This document shows positions 18,113 through 27,414 of a stretch of 64,000 nt of DNA, piece after piece; position 1 is the stretch's first letter, and each line of letters begins with the position of its first letter. Below the pieces are notes generated by a model that made no database searches, was not told the origin of the DNA, and worked only from the letters and a program-made list of their open reading frames with translations. The DNA comes from Lacibacter sp. H375 (lineage in GTDB: Bacteria; Bacteroidota; Bacteroidia; Chitinophagales; Chitinophagaceae). The position numbers were made by a program, and so were the translations under genes. The stretch spans positions 2,914,001 through 2,978,000 of the forward strand of contig NZ_JBBKTT010000001.1 in NCBI RefSeq assembly GCF_037892425.1, in the 5' to 3' direction.

Positions 18113-21100
18113 ATGTATTTATCAAGAAGCGTATATTTTTTTATCACACTTTTTATCAGCAGTATATTGTTTTCCTGTAAGGAAGATGAAAAGTCATTGT
18201 TTAAACAAATGGATGCATCTGCAACCGGTATCAGTTTTGTAAATAATCTTACAAATAAAGAACACCTGAATATTCTTTATTATCTCTATTTCTATAACGG
18301 AGGAGGTGTGGCTGCAGGCGATATTAACAACGATGGTTTAACCGATCTGTATTTTACAGCCAACACAAAAGGCAATAACAAACTTTATCTCAACAAAGGC
18401 AATTTTCAATTTGAAGATATGACTGCTAAAGCCGGTGTAGCCGGCAACAGCGATTGGTGCAGCGGTGTAACTATGGCCGATGTAAATGGCGATGGCTATT
18501 TAGATATTTATGTATCGGCAGTTGCACAGTTCAACGATTTAAAAGGACATAACGAATTATTCATTAATAAAGGCAACGGAACATTTGCCGAACAATCGAA
18601 AGAATACGCACTTGATTTCTCCGGATTATCAACACAAGCTGCATTTTTCGATTATGATAAGGATGGGGATCTTGATTGCTTTCTTATTAACCATTCAAAA
18701 CAACCTCATGCAAATATTGTTGACACGGTTAACCGCAACAAACGTGATGCTATTAGCGGCAGTCGTTTATTCAGGAATGAATTAAACAAAGGGCAACAAA
18801 AGTTTACCGATGTGTCAGCCGATGCAGGCATCTATCAATGCAATCTTTCTTATGGTCTTGGTTTAAGTGTGGCCGACATGAATAACGATGGATGGGAAGA
18901 TGTATATGTGGGAAACGATTTTCATGAAAACGATTATTACTATATCAATAATAAAAACGGAACATTTACAGAGAGCGGAGCAAAACATTTTGCACATTAC
19001 AGCCGCTTCAGTATGGGTAACGATATTGCAGATTACAATAACGATGGACAGCCCGATGTAATTACGGTTGACATGTTGCCGCCTGATGAAAAAACGTTGA
19101 AATCCTATGGCAGTGATGAGAATCCGGACATCTACAAAATGAAACTTGAGATGAATGGCTACCAACATCAGTACTCCCGCAATTGTTTGCAAAAAAACAA
19201 TGGCAGTGGTATCAACTTTAGTGAAGTGGGCTTAATGGCAGGCATATCTGCAACCGACTGGAGTTGGGCACCTCTTTTTGCAGATTTTGATAATGATGGT
19301 AAGAAAGATATCTTCATCAGCAGCGGTATTGTAAAAAGACCGGTTGATCTGGATTATATCCGCTTTGTATCAAGTATGCAAGTGAACAAAGGGCTTGATA
19401 AAACAGATAAATACGATGATGAAACCATCGGTAAAATGCCCGATGGCAGCAGCCATCCTTTCTTTTTCAAAAATAAAAATGGACATGTATTTGCGGATGT
19501 AAGTAAAGAGTGGGGCACAGCAAACATGAAAGGTTATTTCAATGGGGCTGCTTATGCTGATCTTGATAATGATGGCGACCTCGATATTGTCACCAACAAC
19601 ATCAACGCATCTGCAACAGTTTTGAAAAATGAAACAGTCGGCAAAAATTCCCTTACTGTTAAACTGAGTGCTGATAGTTTAAATCGTTTTGGCATCGGAG
19701 CGAAAGCATACCTGTTTACAAAAAATGGAATGCAGTATCAGCAATTGATGTTAACTAGAGGGTTTCAATCGGCAGTAGATACACGTTTACATTTCGGATT
19801 GGATTCTCTAACAACAGTTGACTCCTTACTAATAATTTGGCCCGATCAATCTTGCCAAACCGTAAAGGAACCCGTCATTAATCAACAACTGAATATTGAA
19901 AAAAAGAATGCTGCAGGAGAATTTGTTTACAATCATTATTTTGGTGTACCTGCGCCTTACTTCACTGATGTTACCAATGAGATCAACTGCAATTGGAAAC
20001 ACAATGAGAATGATTTTTTTGATTTTAATGTACAGTATCTCATCCCTCATGCACAAAGTACAAGAGGACCTAAACTTGCTGTTGCAGATGTAAACGGCGA
20101 TGGACTTGATGATGTTTATGCTTGTGGTGCAAAAGATCAACCCGGCACATTATTGGTGCAACAGGCGAATGGAAATTTTCAATCGACCAACCTTACATTG
20201 TTTGCAAAAGATGCCGGGTGCGAAGATGTGGATGCTGTTTTTTTAGATGCAGATGGAAATAAAACGATCGATCTGTTGGTAATAAGTGGAGGAAACCAGC
20301 TCCCACATCAGGCGGGTGATTTGGCCGATCGTTTATACCTCAATGATGGCAAAGGAAATTTCACCAGAAAAAATGATGCGTTTACTATTCAATACGAAAA
20401 CAAATCCTGCGTAGCTGTCGCTGATGTAGATCATGATGGCGATATGGATTTCTTTGTTGGTAATCTTGCCAGCCCAACAGGTTATGGATTACTGAAGCCT
20501 TCTTATTTGTACTTGAATGAAGGCAAAGGAAAATTCACGCTGGCTTCTATGCAAATGGCCGATCTCACAAACCTTGGCATTGTTACTGCTGCTGATTTTG
20601 CAGATATAAACAACGATGGGTGGGATGATCTGTTGGTTACAGGTGAGTGGATGCCGTTGAAAGTATTCATCAACAACAAAGGGAAATTTATTGCGACCGA
20701 TGTGCCCGCATCAACAGGTTGGTGGCAAACAATAATGGTTACAGATGTAAATGCTGATGGGCACAAAGACGTACTGGCGGGTAACTGGGGACATAATTCA
20801 AAATTATGGGAACGTAAGAACGGTCCATTGAAATTATATGTAAAGGATTTCGACAACAATGGTAAAACAGAACAAATACTTGCTTATACCATTAATGGAG
20901 AAGAGTTTCCTTTTCTTGCAAAAGATGAACTGGAACGTGCATTGCCTTTATTGAAAAAAGCTTATCTCACTTATAGTGAAGTGGCAGGTAAAACGGTATC
21001 GTATATTTTTTACGATCTGTTTAAAGATTACAAAGAATTGAAAGCGGAAACACTCAGCAGCTCTGTTTTTATCAATGATGGAAAGGGAGGATTTAAACGT

Positions 21101-21418
21101 TACGATCTTACTGATGAACTGCAACTCGCCCCGGTTATGAGTTTTGCATCTGTAGGTGAAAAAGCTGGTTACGTTGCGGGTGGTAACTTTTACGGTGTTG
21201 TTCCTCACGAAGGCCGTTACGATGCTTTGCACCCTTCATTATTCTCATTTAGTGAAACTGCTACAACATTGTATGGAACAATGCCCGCTATCAATGGAGA
21301 AGTAAGAGATATGAAATGGATAAATACAACCGGTGGAAATAAACTAATGGTTGTAGCAAGAAATAATCAGCCGTTACTTTTTTTAAAAAGCATCGGTCAA
21401 TTGCAAACAATGAAATAA
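18113..21418 (+). CDS. FG-GAP/VCBS-repeat lipoprotein with ASPIC/UnbV domain (CRTAC1-like)
   Basis: 1101 residues. Lipoprotein signal with lipobox ILFSC (Cys about 22). Thirteen calcium-loop-like repeats of the form D-x-[ND]-x-D-G-x-x-D can be read (for example GDINNDGLTD, ADVNGDGYLD, ADMNNDGWED, ADFDNDGKKD, ADVDHDGDMD). They suggest two beta-propellers of the integrin-alpha type. Between repeats 7 and 8 sits an ASPIC/UnbV domain (about residues 515-590; RFGIGAKAYLFTKNG, LHFGLDS, IIWPDQ). Proteins of this kind occur in Bacteroidetes PULs but their activity is not established; surface glycan binding is the best guess. The start at 18113 gives a good signal peptide. It is 13 bases before the first GH30. 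Confidence 0.85.
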   Translation: MYLSRSVYFFITLFISSILFSCKEDEKSLFKQMDASATGISFVNNLTNKEHLNILYYLYFYNGGGVAAGDINNDGLTDLYFTANTKGNNKLYLNKGNFQFEDMTAKAGVAGNSDWCSGVTMADVNGDGYLDIYVSAVAQFNDLKGHNELFINKGNGTFAEQSKEYALDFSGLSTQAAFFDYDKDGDLDCFLINHSKQPHANIVDTVNRNKRDAISGSRLFRNELNKGQQKFTDVSADAGIYQCNLSYGLGLSVADMNNDGWEDVYVGNDFHENDYYYINNKNGTFTESGAKHFAHYSRFSMGNDIADYNNDGQPDVITVDMLPPDEKTLKSYGSDENPDIYKMKLEMNGYQHQYSRNCLQKNNGSGINFSEVGLMAGISATDWSWAPLFADFDNDGKKDIFISSGIVKRPVDLDYIRFVSSMQVNKGLDKTDKYDDETIGKMPDGSSHPFFFKNKNGHVFADVSKEWGTANMKGYFNGAAYADLDNDGDLDIVTNNINASATVLKNETVGKNSLTVKLSADSLNRFGIGAKAYLFTKNGMQYQQLMLTRGFQSAVDTRLHFGLDSLTTVDSLLIIWPDQSCQTVKEPVINQQLNIEKKNAAGEFVYNHYFGVPAPYFTDVTNEINCNWKHNENDFFDFNVQYLIPHAQSTRGPKLAVADVNGDGLDDVYACGAKDQPGTLLVQQANGNFQSTNLTLFAKDAGCEDVDAVFLDADGNKTIDLLVISGGNQLPHQAGDLADRLYLNDGKGNFTRKNDAFTIQYENKSCVAVADVDHDGDMDFFVGNLASPTGYGLLKPSYLYLNEGKGKFTLASMQMADLTNLGIVTAADFADINNDGWDDLLVTGEWMPLKVFINNKGKFIATDVPASTGWWQTIMVTDVNADGHKDVLAGNWGHNSKLWERKNGPLKLYVKDFDNNGKTEQILAYTINGEEFPFLAKDELERALPLLKKAYLTYSEVAGKTVSYIFYDLFKDYKELKAETLSSSVFINDGKGGFKRYDLTDELQLAPVMSFASVGEKAGYVAGGNFYGVVPHEGRYDALHPSLFSFSETATTLYGTMPAINGEVRDMKWINTTGGNKLMVVARNNQPLLFLKSIGQLQTMK

Positions 21419-21431
21419 TAACTATTGAACA

Positions 21432-22856
21432 ATGAAAAAGCGCATACTAAAAGGTGGTTTAATTTTATTTGCAATACTTTCTCTCAATTTTAATTGCAAG
21501 AAAAAAGGAGGCGGCAACACGCCCAACACCCCAGGTGCAGAAGTAAATTGGTGGATGACAAAAGGTGATCAGTCTGCTTTGTTGCAAAAACAACCCCCCT
21601 TTGCATTTAATAATGGCGGAACGGCTGTGTTAACCATTGATGTAGATAGCGCACAAACTTATCAAACCATCGATGGCTTTGGTTATACGTTTACAGAAGG
21701 CAGTGCATTCCTCATTAACAAACTAAGTGCTTCAGCAAAAACCAATCTGTTGCAGGAGTTGTTTGGCACAGCAGATAATGCAGTTGCTGTAAACTATTTG
21801 CGTATTGGTATGGGTGCCACAGATCTCAGCACAAAAGTGTATAGCTATAATGATCTGCCAAACGGAGAAACAGATGTTGCACTTACCAAATTTTCGCTTG
21901 CACAAGATACTGTTGATGTGATTCCTTTATTACAGCAGATCATAGCCATCAATCCCAACATCAAAATAATGGCAACTCCGTGGAGTCCGCCTGTGTGGAT
22001 GAAGGATAATAACAGCAGTATTGGCGGACGATTGAAAACACAGTATTACGGTGTATATGCACAATACTTTGTAAAGTATATCCAGGCCATGAAAGCGAAA
22101 GGAATAACGATCGATGCATTAACAATACAGAACGAACCGCTGCACGGTGGTAACAACCCAAGCATGTTGATGAACGCAGCAGAGCAGACGGATTTTATTA
22201 AAAATCATTTAGGCCCTGCGTTTCAAACAGCAGGCATCATAACAAAAATTGTATTGTACGATCATAATTGCGATCGCCCCGATTATCCTATTGCTGTGTT
22301 GAACGATGCTGCGGCAAAACAGTTTGTTGATGGTTCGGCTTTTCATTTGTATGCAGGTGATATTGCAGCTTTGTCAACTGTACATGATGCACACCCCACT
22401 AAAAATTTATATTTCACTGAACAGTGGACAGGTGCCAGCGGAAGTTTCGATGGTGATTTAAAATGGCATATCCGCAATGTAATTATTGGTTCAGTTCGCA
22501 ACTGGAGTAAAGTTGCATTGAACTGGAACCTTGCAAATGATGGAAGTTACAATCCACATACACCCGGCGGTTGCGATCAGTGTAAAGGAGCCCTTACGTT
22601 AGACGGGAGCATCACCCGTAATGTATCTTATTATGTAATTGGGCATGCATCCAAGTTTGTGCCAACCGGATCAAAGCGTATTGCCAGTTCTATATCGGGC
22701 AATCTTTATACTGTTGGTTTTTTGCGTAATGATGGAAAGAAAGTGTTGATTGCTTTGAACGATGGCTCAACTACTCTTCGGTTCAATATTAAATTTAAAG
22801 GAAGTAATGCTAACACCAGCTTGCCGGCAGGTGCGGTAGCAACTTATGTATGGTGA
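21432..22856 (+). CDS. Glycoside hydrolase family 30, copy 1
   Basis: 474 residues. Signal sequence ending at Cys22 (LNFNCKKKGGG), so probably a lipoprotein although the lipobox is atypical. The GH30 (beta/alpha)8 barrel has QTIDGFGYTFTEGSA (about 78-92), PWSPPVWMKDN (about 183-193), acid/base Glu235 in IQNEP and nucleophile Glu330 in YFTEQWTG. A side beta-domain follows to the end. GH30 members cleave beta-glucosidic bonds, including beta-1,6-glucan and glucosylceramide. The subfamily cannot be set from motifs alone. A second GH30 gene starts 17 bases downstream. Confidence 0.92.
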   Translation: MKKRILKGGLILFAILSLNFNCKKKGGGNTPNTPGAEVNWWMTKGDQSALLQKQPPFAFNNGGTAVLTIDVDSAQTYQTIDGFGYTFTEGSAFLINKLSASAKTNLLQELFGTADNAVAVNYLRIGMGATDLSTKVYSYNDLPNGETDVALTKFSLAQDTVDVIPLLQQIIAINPNIKIMATPWSPPVWMKDNNSSIGGRLKTQYYGVYAQYFVKYIQAMKAKGITIDALTIQNEPLHGGNNPSMLMNAAEQTDFIKNHLGPAFQTAGIITKIVLYDHNCDRPDYPIAVLNDAAAKQFVDGSAFHLYAGDIAALSTVHDAHPTKNLYFTEQWTGASGSFDGDLKWHIRNVIIGSVRNWSKVALNWNLANDGSYNPHTPGGCDQCKGALTLDGSITRNVSYYVIGHASKFVPTGSKRIASSISGNLYTVGFLRNDGKKVLIALNDGSTTLRFNIKFKGSNANTSLPAGAVATYVW

Positions 22857-22872
22857 ATTTAAAACTACGACT

Positions 22873-24348
22873 ATGAACAGATTATTCTTTATTGCTGCAA
22901 GTTGTTTGTTTGCAGCATGCACATCATCCACTCAAAAAGAAAAGGAAACTGTATCAACGGTTGGTACGGGTTTCTCAGTGGAAGGAAAGAAAGTACTTGT
23001 GTATTCAACTGCAGACAGTACTGATCTTCGATTATCACTCAACGATACTCTAACCTTTGTTGAAAAAGGTCAGCCGTTCGAAAATGAGATCATGGTATTG
23101 TTTGATCCCGGAAAAACTTTTCAATCTTACATGGGAGTTGGTGCAGCATTGACTGATGCATCTGCAGAAGTGTTTGCTAAACTACCGAAAGAAAAGCAAC
23201 AGGAATTTCTTACTGCACATTTTGACAAAGACAAAGGCATTGGTTATACCATTGCCCGTACCAATATCAACAGTTGCGATTTCAGCAGCGATATGTACAC
23301 TTATGTGCAGGATGGAGATAAAGAATTAAAATCTTTCAATATCGAACACGATAAGAAATTTAAAATTCCATTGATCAAAGCAGCTATGCAGGCTGCAGGT
23401 GGAAGGCTGACTTTGTTTGCAAGTCCGTGGAGTCCGCCATCCTGGATGAAGGATAACAATGATATGCTGCATGGCGGAAAACTGAAAGCCGAGTTCGCTG
23501 ACAGCTGGGCCATGTATTATACCAAGTTTATTAAAGCATATGAAGCCGATGGTGTTCCTGTATGGGGCATCAGTATTCAGAACGAACCAATGGCAAAACA
23601 AATTTGGGAGAGTTGTATTTATACTGCTGAGGAAGAAAAAGATTTCTTGGTGAAACATCTTGGCCCAACAATGGAGAAAGAAGGATTGAAGGACAAGAAG
23701 ATCATTATGTGGGATCATAACCGTGATTTAATCTATCAACGTGCAACAACTTACTTTAGCGATCCTGAGGTAAAAAAATATGCATGGGGTATTGGATTGC
23801 ATTGGTATGAAGACTGGAGTGGTGGTGATCAGATGTTTGACAATGTGCGTCGTGTATATGAATCATTTCCCGACGTGCCGATCTTATTTACTGAAGGATG
23901 TAATGGCCCGTATAAAACAGAAAATGTTTACCAATGGAAATGGGGCGAACGCTATGGCCGCAGCATGATCAATGATTTTAATAATGGCATGACTGGCTTT
24001 ACAGATTGGAATATACTGCTCGATGAAACAGGCGGCCCCAATCATGTAAAGAATTTCTGTTTTGCACCAATGCATGCTGATACACGCACCGGTGAGTTGA
24101 TCTATACCAATGCATATTATTACATCGGTCACTTTTCAAAATTTATACAACCGGGAGCGAAACGCATAAGTGCAGCAGCAAGCAGAAGCCAGTTGTTAAC
24201 AACTGCGTTTCAAAATCCTGACGGAAGCATTGCTGTTGTAGTGATGAACCAAGGCAGTAAGCCAACTGATTTTCTGTTATGGATCAATGGTAAGGCTGCA
24301 ACAACAAAAGCACTGCCACATTCTATTAACACGTATGTGATTCAATAA
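22873..24348 (+). CDS. Glycoside hydrolase family 30, copy 2
   Basis: 491 residues from ATG 22873, chosen over an upstream in-frame ATG (22846) that would overlap the previous gene and spoil the signal. Lipobox LFAAC (Cys about 16). GH30 motifs: QSYMGVGAALTDASAEVF, SPWSPPSWMKDNN, acid/base Glu238 in IQNEP, and nucleophile Glu341 in LFTEGCNG. It is clearly diverged from copy 1, which suggests different linkage or chain-length preference rather than a recent duplication. It probably works at the cell surface on the same glucan. Confidence 0.92.
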   Translation: MNRLFFIAASCLFAACTSSTQKEKETVSTVGTGFSVEGKKVLVYSTADSTDLRLSLNDTLTFVEKGQPFENEIMVLFDPGKTFQSYMGVGAALTDASAEVFAKLPKEKQQEFLTAHFDKDKGIGYTIARTNINSCDFSSDMYTYVQDGDKELKSFNIEHDKKFKIPLIKAAMQAAGGRLTLFASPWSPPSWMKDNNDMLHGGKLKAEFADSWAMYYTKFIKAYEADGVPVWGISIQNEPMAKQIWESCIYTAEEEKDFLVKHLGPTMEKEGLKDKKIIMWDHNRDLIYQRATTYFSDPEVKKYAWGIGLHWYEDWSGGDQMFDNVRRVYESFPDVPILFTEGCNGPYKTENVYQWKWGERYGRSMINDFNNGMTGFTDWNILLDETGGPNHVKNFCFAPMHADTRTGELIYTNAYYYIGHFSKFIQPGAKRISAAASRSQLLTTAFQNPDGSIAVVVMNQGSKPTDFLLWINGKAATTKALPHSINTYVIQ

Positions 24349-24375
24349 AAGAACGGTTTTTGCTATAACCACAAT

Positions 24376-26046
24376 ATGAAGAATGTATTACAATATGGGT
24401 TGCTTGTTTGCTTGCTGGTTATAACAGCTTGTAAGAAAAAATCATCTCCGCCTGTGCCGGAGCTGCCAAAGCAGGTAACATTGAAATCGATTAAACTGAA
24501 TAGTGTTGATTTCAATGATATGCTGTATGGAATTAATCTGCAGCCATCCATCCGTTTACAATTTTCTCAACCAATAAAACAAAGTACGATTGCTGCTGCA
24601 GTAAAGCTTTACACAGCAAGTGGTGTTGAAACCGCAGTTACAGCAACACTGCAAAACAATGATTCGGTTTTACTGCTGCAACCAACTTCATTATTAACAA
24701 GCATTTCGAAATACCAGTTTAAAATACTTGACGGATTAAAATCTGCATCAGGTGGAAATTTCATTGGTACGGTTGATAATAGTTTTGTTACACAAATTGA
24801 TTCATCAAGAAAATTTCCTGCTATTACAGATGCTGAGCTGTTAACCAAAGTGCAACAGCAAACCTTCAAATACTTCTGGGATTTTGGTCATCCTACAAGC
24901 GGATTGGCAAGAGAGCGAAATACATCGGGCGACCTGGTTACATCAGGTGGTTCGGGTTTTGGAGCGATGGCCATTGTAACGGGTATCAACCGCAATTTTA
25001 TTACAAGAGCACAAGGCTTGCAACGGATGCAAACCATTGTAGGCTTCTTAAAAAATACTGCACAGAAATTTCATGGCGCTTTTCCTCATTGGTTAAATGG
25101 CAATACAGGTAATGTAATTGCTTTTAGCGCAAAAGATGATGGAGCTGATCTTGTAGAAACTTCATTACTGATGATGGGTTTGTTAACTGCCCGGCAATAT
25201 TTCAATGGCGGAGATGTAGCAGAAACGAATTTGCGTAATGATATTACTGCATTGTACAATGCAGTTGAATGGAGCTGGTTCAGAAAAAGTAATGAACAAC
25301 AATTGTATTGGCACTGGAGTCCCAATTTCGGTTGGGATATGAACTTGCAAATTCGGGGATGGAACGAATGTTTAATTACGTATGTGTTGGCTGCTTCGTC
25401 AACAACTTTTGGTATTCCTAAAACAGTATATGATAACGGCTGGGCAAGAAATGGTGCTGCTGGTTTTGTAAATGGCAATCAATATTTTAATATCACATTG
25501 CCGTTGGGCAGTGCATTTGGCGGACCATTATTTCTTTCTCACTATTCATTCCTTGGCATCAACCCAAATGGATTGAGTGATGCTTATGCGAATTATGAAA
25601 CACAAACAAGAAATCATACACGTATCAACTACCAGCATTGTGTCGCAAACCCAAATGGCCAATATGGATACAGTGATTCTGTATGGGGTTTAACAGCGAG
25701 TGATATTCCAAACGGTTATACAGCAAGTTCACCAACGAATGACGTAAGTGTAATTGCACCAACAGCGGCCATATCATCAATGCCATATACGCCAACAGAA
25801 AGTATGAAGGCGCTTAAATTTTTTTACTACACGTTAGGAGATAAGTTATTTAAAGAATATGGATTTATAGATGCCTTCTCGTTAAAGCAAACCTGGTTTG
25901 CATCTTCATTTCTTGCAATAGATCAGGGACCAATTATTGTGATGATCGAAAACCATAGAAGCGGTTTGTTGTGGAATCTGTTTACAAGTTGTCCTGAAGT
26001 TAAAGCGGGGATGTTGTCACTTGGATTTACTGCACCTTATTTATAA
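24376..26046 (+). CDS. GH144-like (glycoamylase-domain) lipoprotein with N-terminal Ig-like domain
   Basis: 556 residues. Lipobox VITAC (Cys about 17), an Ig-like Big_5-type domain (about residues 30-135; LQPSIRLQFSQPIKQSTI), then the glycoamylase domain PF10091 (about 150-556). Signature segments: FKYFWDFGHPTSGLARER, GGSGFGAMA, FPHWLNGNTG, DDGADLVETSLLMMG, YWHWSPNFGWDM, WNECLITYVLAAS and IDQGPIIVMIENHRSGLLW. The founding GH144 enzyme, an endo-beta-1,2-glucanase from Chitinophaga pinensis, has this domain, so beta-1,2-glucan cleavage is likely but not proven. It is the only one of the three paralogues that is lipidated and carries an extra domain, so it may be the surface member. Confidence 0.8.
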   Translation: MKNVLQYGLLVCLLVITACKKKSSPPVPELPKQVTLKSIKLNSVDFNDMLYGINLQPSIRLQFSQPIKQSTIAAAVKLYTASGVETAVTATLQNNDSVLLLQPTSLLTSISKYQFKILDGLKSASGGNFIGTVDNSFVTQIDSSRKFPAITDAELLTKVQQQTFKYFWDFGHPTSGLARERNTSGDLVTSGGSGFGAMAIVTGINRNFITRAQGLQRMQTIVGFLKNTAQKFHGAFPHWLNGNTGNVIAFSAKDDGADLVETSLLMMGLLTARQYFNGGDVAETNLRNDITALYNAVEWSWFRKSNEQQLYWHWSPNFGWDMNLQIRGWNECLITYVLAASSTTFGIPKTVYDNGWARNGAAGFVNGNQYFNITLPLGSAFGGPLFLSHYSFLGINPNGLSDAYANYETQTRNHTRINYQHCVANPNGQYGYSDSVWGLTASDIPNGYTASSPTNDVSVIAPTAAISSMPYTPTESMKALKFFYYTLGDKLFKEYGFIDAFSLKQTWFASSFLAIDQGPIIVMIENHRSGLLWNLFTSCPEVKAGMLSLGFTAPYL

Positions 26047-26049
26047 AAT

Positions 26050-27393
26050 ATGAAGAAAAGTATATTCATAGTATTTGCAGCATTATTTAGTATGCATACT
26101 GTTTCAGCACAGAAACAACATGTAAAATTCGATCCGCTGAGCAGGCAAAAGAATTTATCAGACTCCGCATTGCTTGATCTTGTACAGAAACAAACCTTTC
26201 GTTATTTCTGGGATTTTGCTCATCCCGTAAGTGGTTTATCAAGAGAGCGTAGTAACGTAGCGTATGAGTATGGTGATGAAGTAGTAACAACAGGAGGAAC
26301 AGGTTTTGGCATTATGAGTGTGCTCGTGGCAGCAGAACGCAAATGGATCAGCAGAGATACAGCAGCGAAATTTTTATTACGCATGGTGAAATTTCTCAGC
26401 AAAGCCGATGCTTATCATGGTGTATTTCCTCATTGGTTAAATGGTGCAACAGGTAAAACAATTCCTTTCAGCCGAAAAGACGATGGAGCAGATCTTGTAG
26501 AAACTTCTTATCTAATGCAAGGATTATTATGTGCACGTCAATATTTTAATGGAGATGAAAGAACAGAGAGAGAACTACGTAACCGCATCAACTGGATGTG
26601 GAATGATATTGAATGGAACTGGTTTACGAATGGTGGTCAGAATGTATTGTACTGGCACTGGAGCCCCAACAACGGTTGGGCAATGGATTTCCCTGTGCGT
26701 GGCTTTAATGAATGCCTGATCATGTATGTATTGGCGGCATCATGCCCCAATGAAAAATACAAAGTAAGCCCGGCAGTGTATCACCGTGGCTGGGCCGAAA
26801 GTAATTTCTTTAAAAACGGTAAAGAGTTTTATGGCATTAAACTGCCACTAGGTTTTGACTATGGAGGACCGCTTTTCTTTTCACAGTATTCATTTCTTGG
26901 ATTAGACCCGAGGGGACTGAAAGATCGTTATGCAGATTATTGGGAGCAAAATAAAAATCACACACTCATCAATCGTGAACATTGTGTTCGGAATCCCAAT
27001 AAGTTTAAAGGGTATAGTGCAGATAACTGGGGCTTAACAGCAAGTGATACTTACAATGGATATGCGGCACATTCCCCAACTGAAGATCTCGGTACTATTT
27101 CGCCGACCGCTGCATTAAGTGCATTCCCATACACACCTGAATATTCAATGCAGGCATTAAAACATTTTTATTTTAAACTCGGCGATAATATATGGAGCGA
27201 GTATGGTTTTCTAGATGCATTCAATGAATCAAAGAACTGGGTAGCAAAAAGTCATCTTGCAATTGACCAGGGGCCCATCATTGTCATGATAGAGAATTAC
27301 CGCAGCGGCTTGTTATGGAAATTATTTATGAGTTGTCCCGAAGTGCAGAATGGGTTGAAACGGTTAGGCTTTGCAAGTCCTGCAATAAAATAA
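26050..27393 (+). CDS. GH144-like (glycoamylase-domain) enzyme, copy 2
   Basis: 447 residues, three bases after copy 1. Cleavable signal peptide (MKKSIFIVFAALFSMHTVSA) with no lipobox, so probably periplasmic. The single PF10091 domain spans nearly the whole protein: FRYFWDFAHPVSGLSRERS, GGTGFGIMSVLVA, FPHWLNGATGK, DDGADLVETSYLMQG, YWHWSPNNGWAMD, FNECLIMYVLAAS and IDQGPIIVMIENYRSGLLWK. All segments are intact. The family includes endo-beta-1,2-glucanases and exo-acting enzymes on beta-1,2-glucooligosaccharides; an exo role would fit the periplasmic location. Confidence 0.82.
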   Translation: MKKSIFIVFAALFSMHTVSAQKQHVKFDPLSRQKNLSDSALLDLVQKQTFRYFWDFAHPVSGLSRERSNVAYEYGDEVVTTGGTGFGIMSVLVAAERKWISRDTAAKFLLRMVKFLSKADAYHGVFPHWLNGATGKTIPFSRKDDGADLVETSYLMQGLLCARQYFNGDERTERELRNRINWMWNDIEWNWFTNGGQNVLYWHWSPNNGWAMDFPVRGFNECLIMYVLAASCPNEKYKVSPAVYHRGWAESNFFKNGKEFYGIKLPLGFDYGGPLFFSQYSFLGLDPRGLKDRYADYWEQNKNHTLINREHCVRNPNKFKGYSADNWGLTASDTYNGYAAHSPTEDLGTISPTAALSAFPYTPEYSMQALKHFYFKLGDNIWSEYGFLDAFNESKNWVAKSHLAIDQGPIIVMIENYRSGLLWKLFMSCPEVQNGLKRLGFASPAIK

Positions 27394-27414
27394 AACGAAC
27401 GCTTAAAATATATA

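Noticed and set aside
18045..18242. 65-codon plus-strand ORF starting within the terminator
   Set aside because: It overlaps the hairpin and the signal peptide of the FG-GAP lipoprotein in another frame; no protein features.
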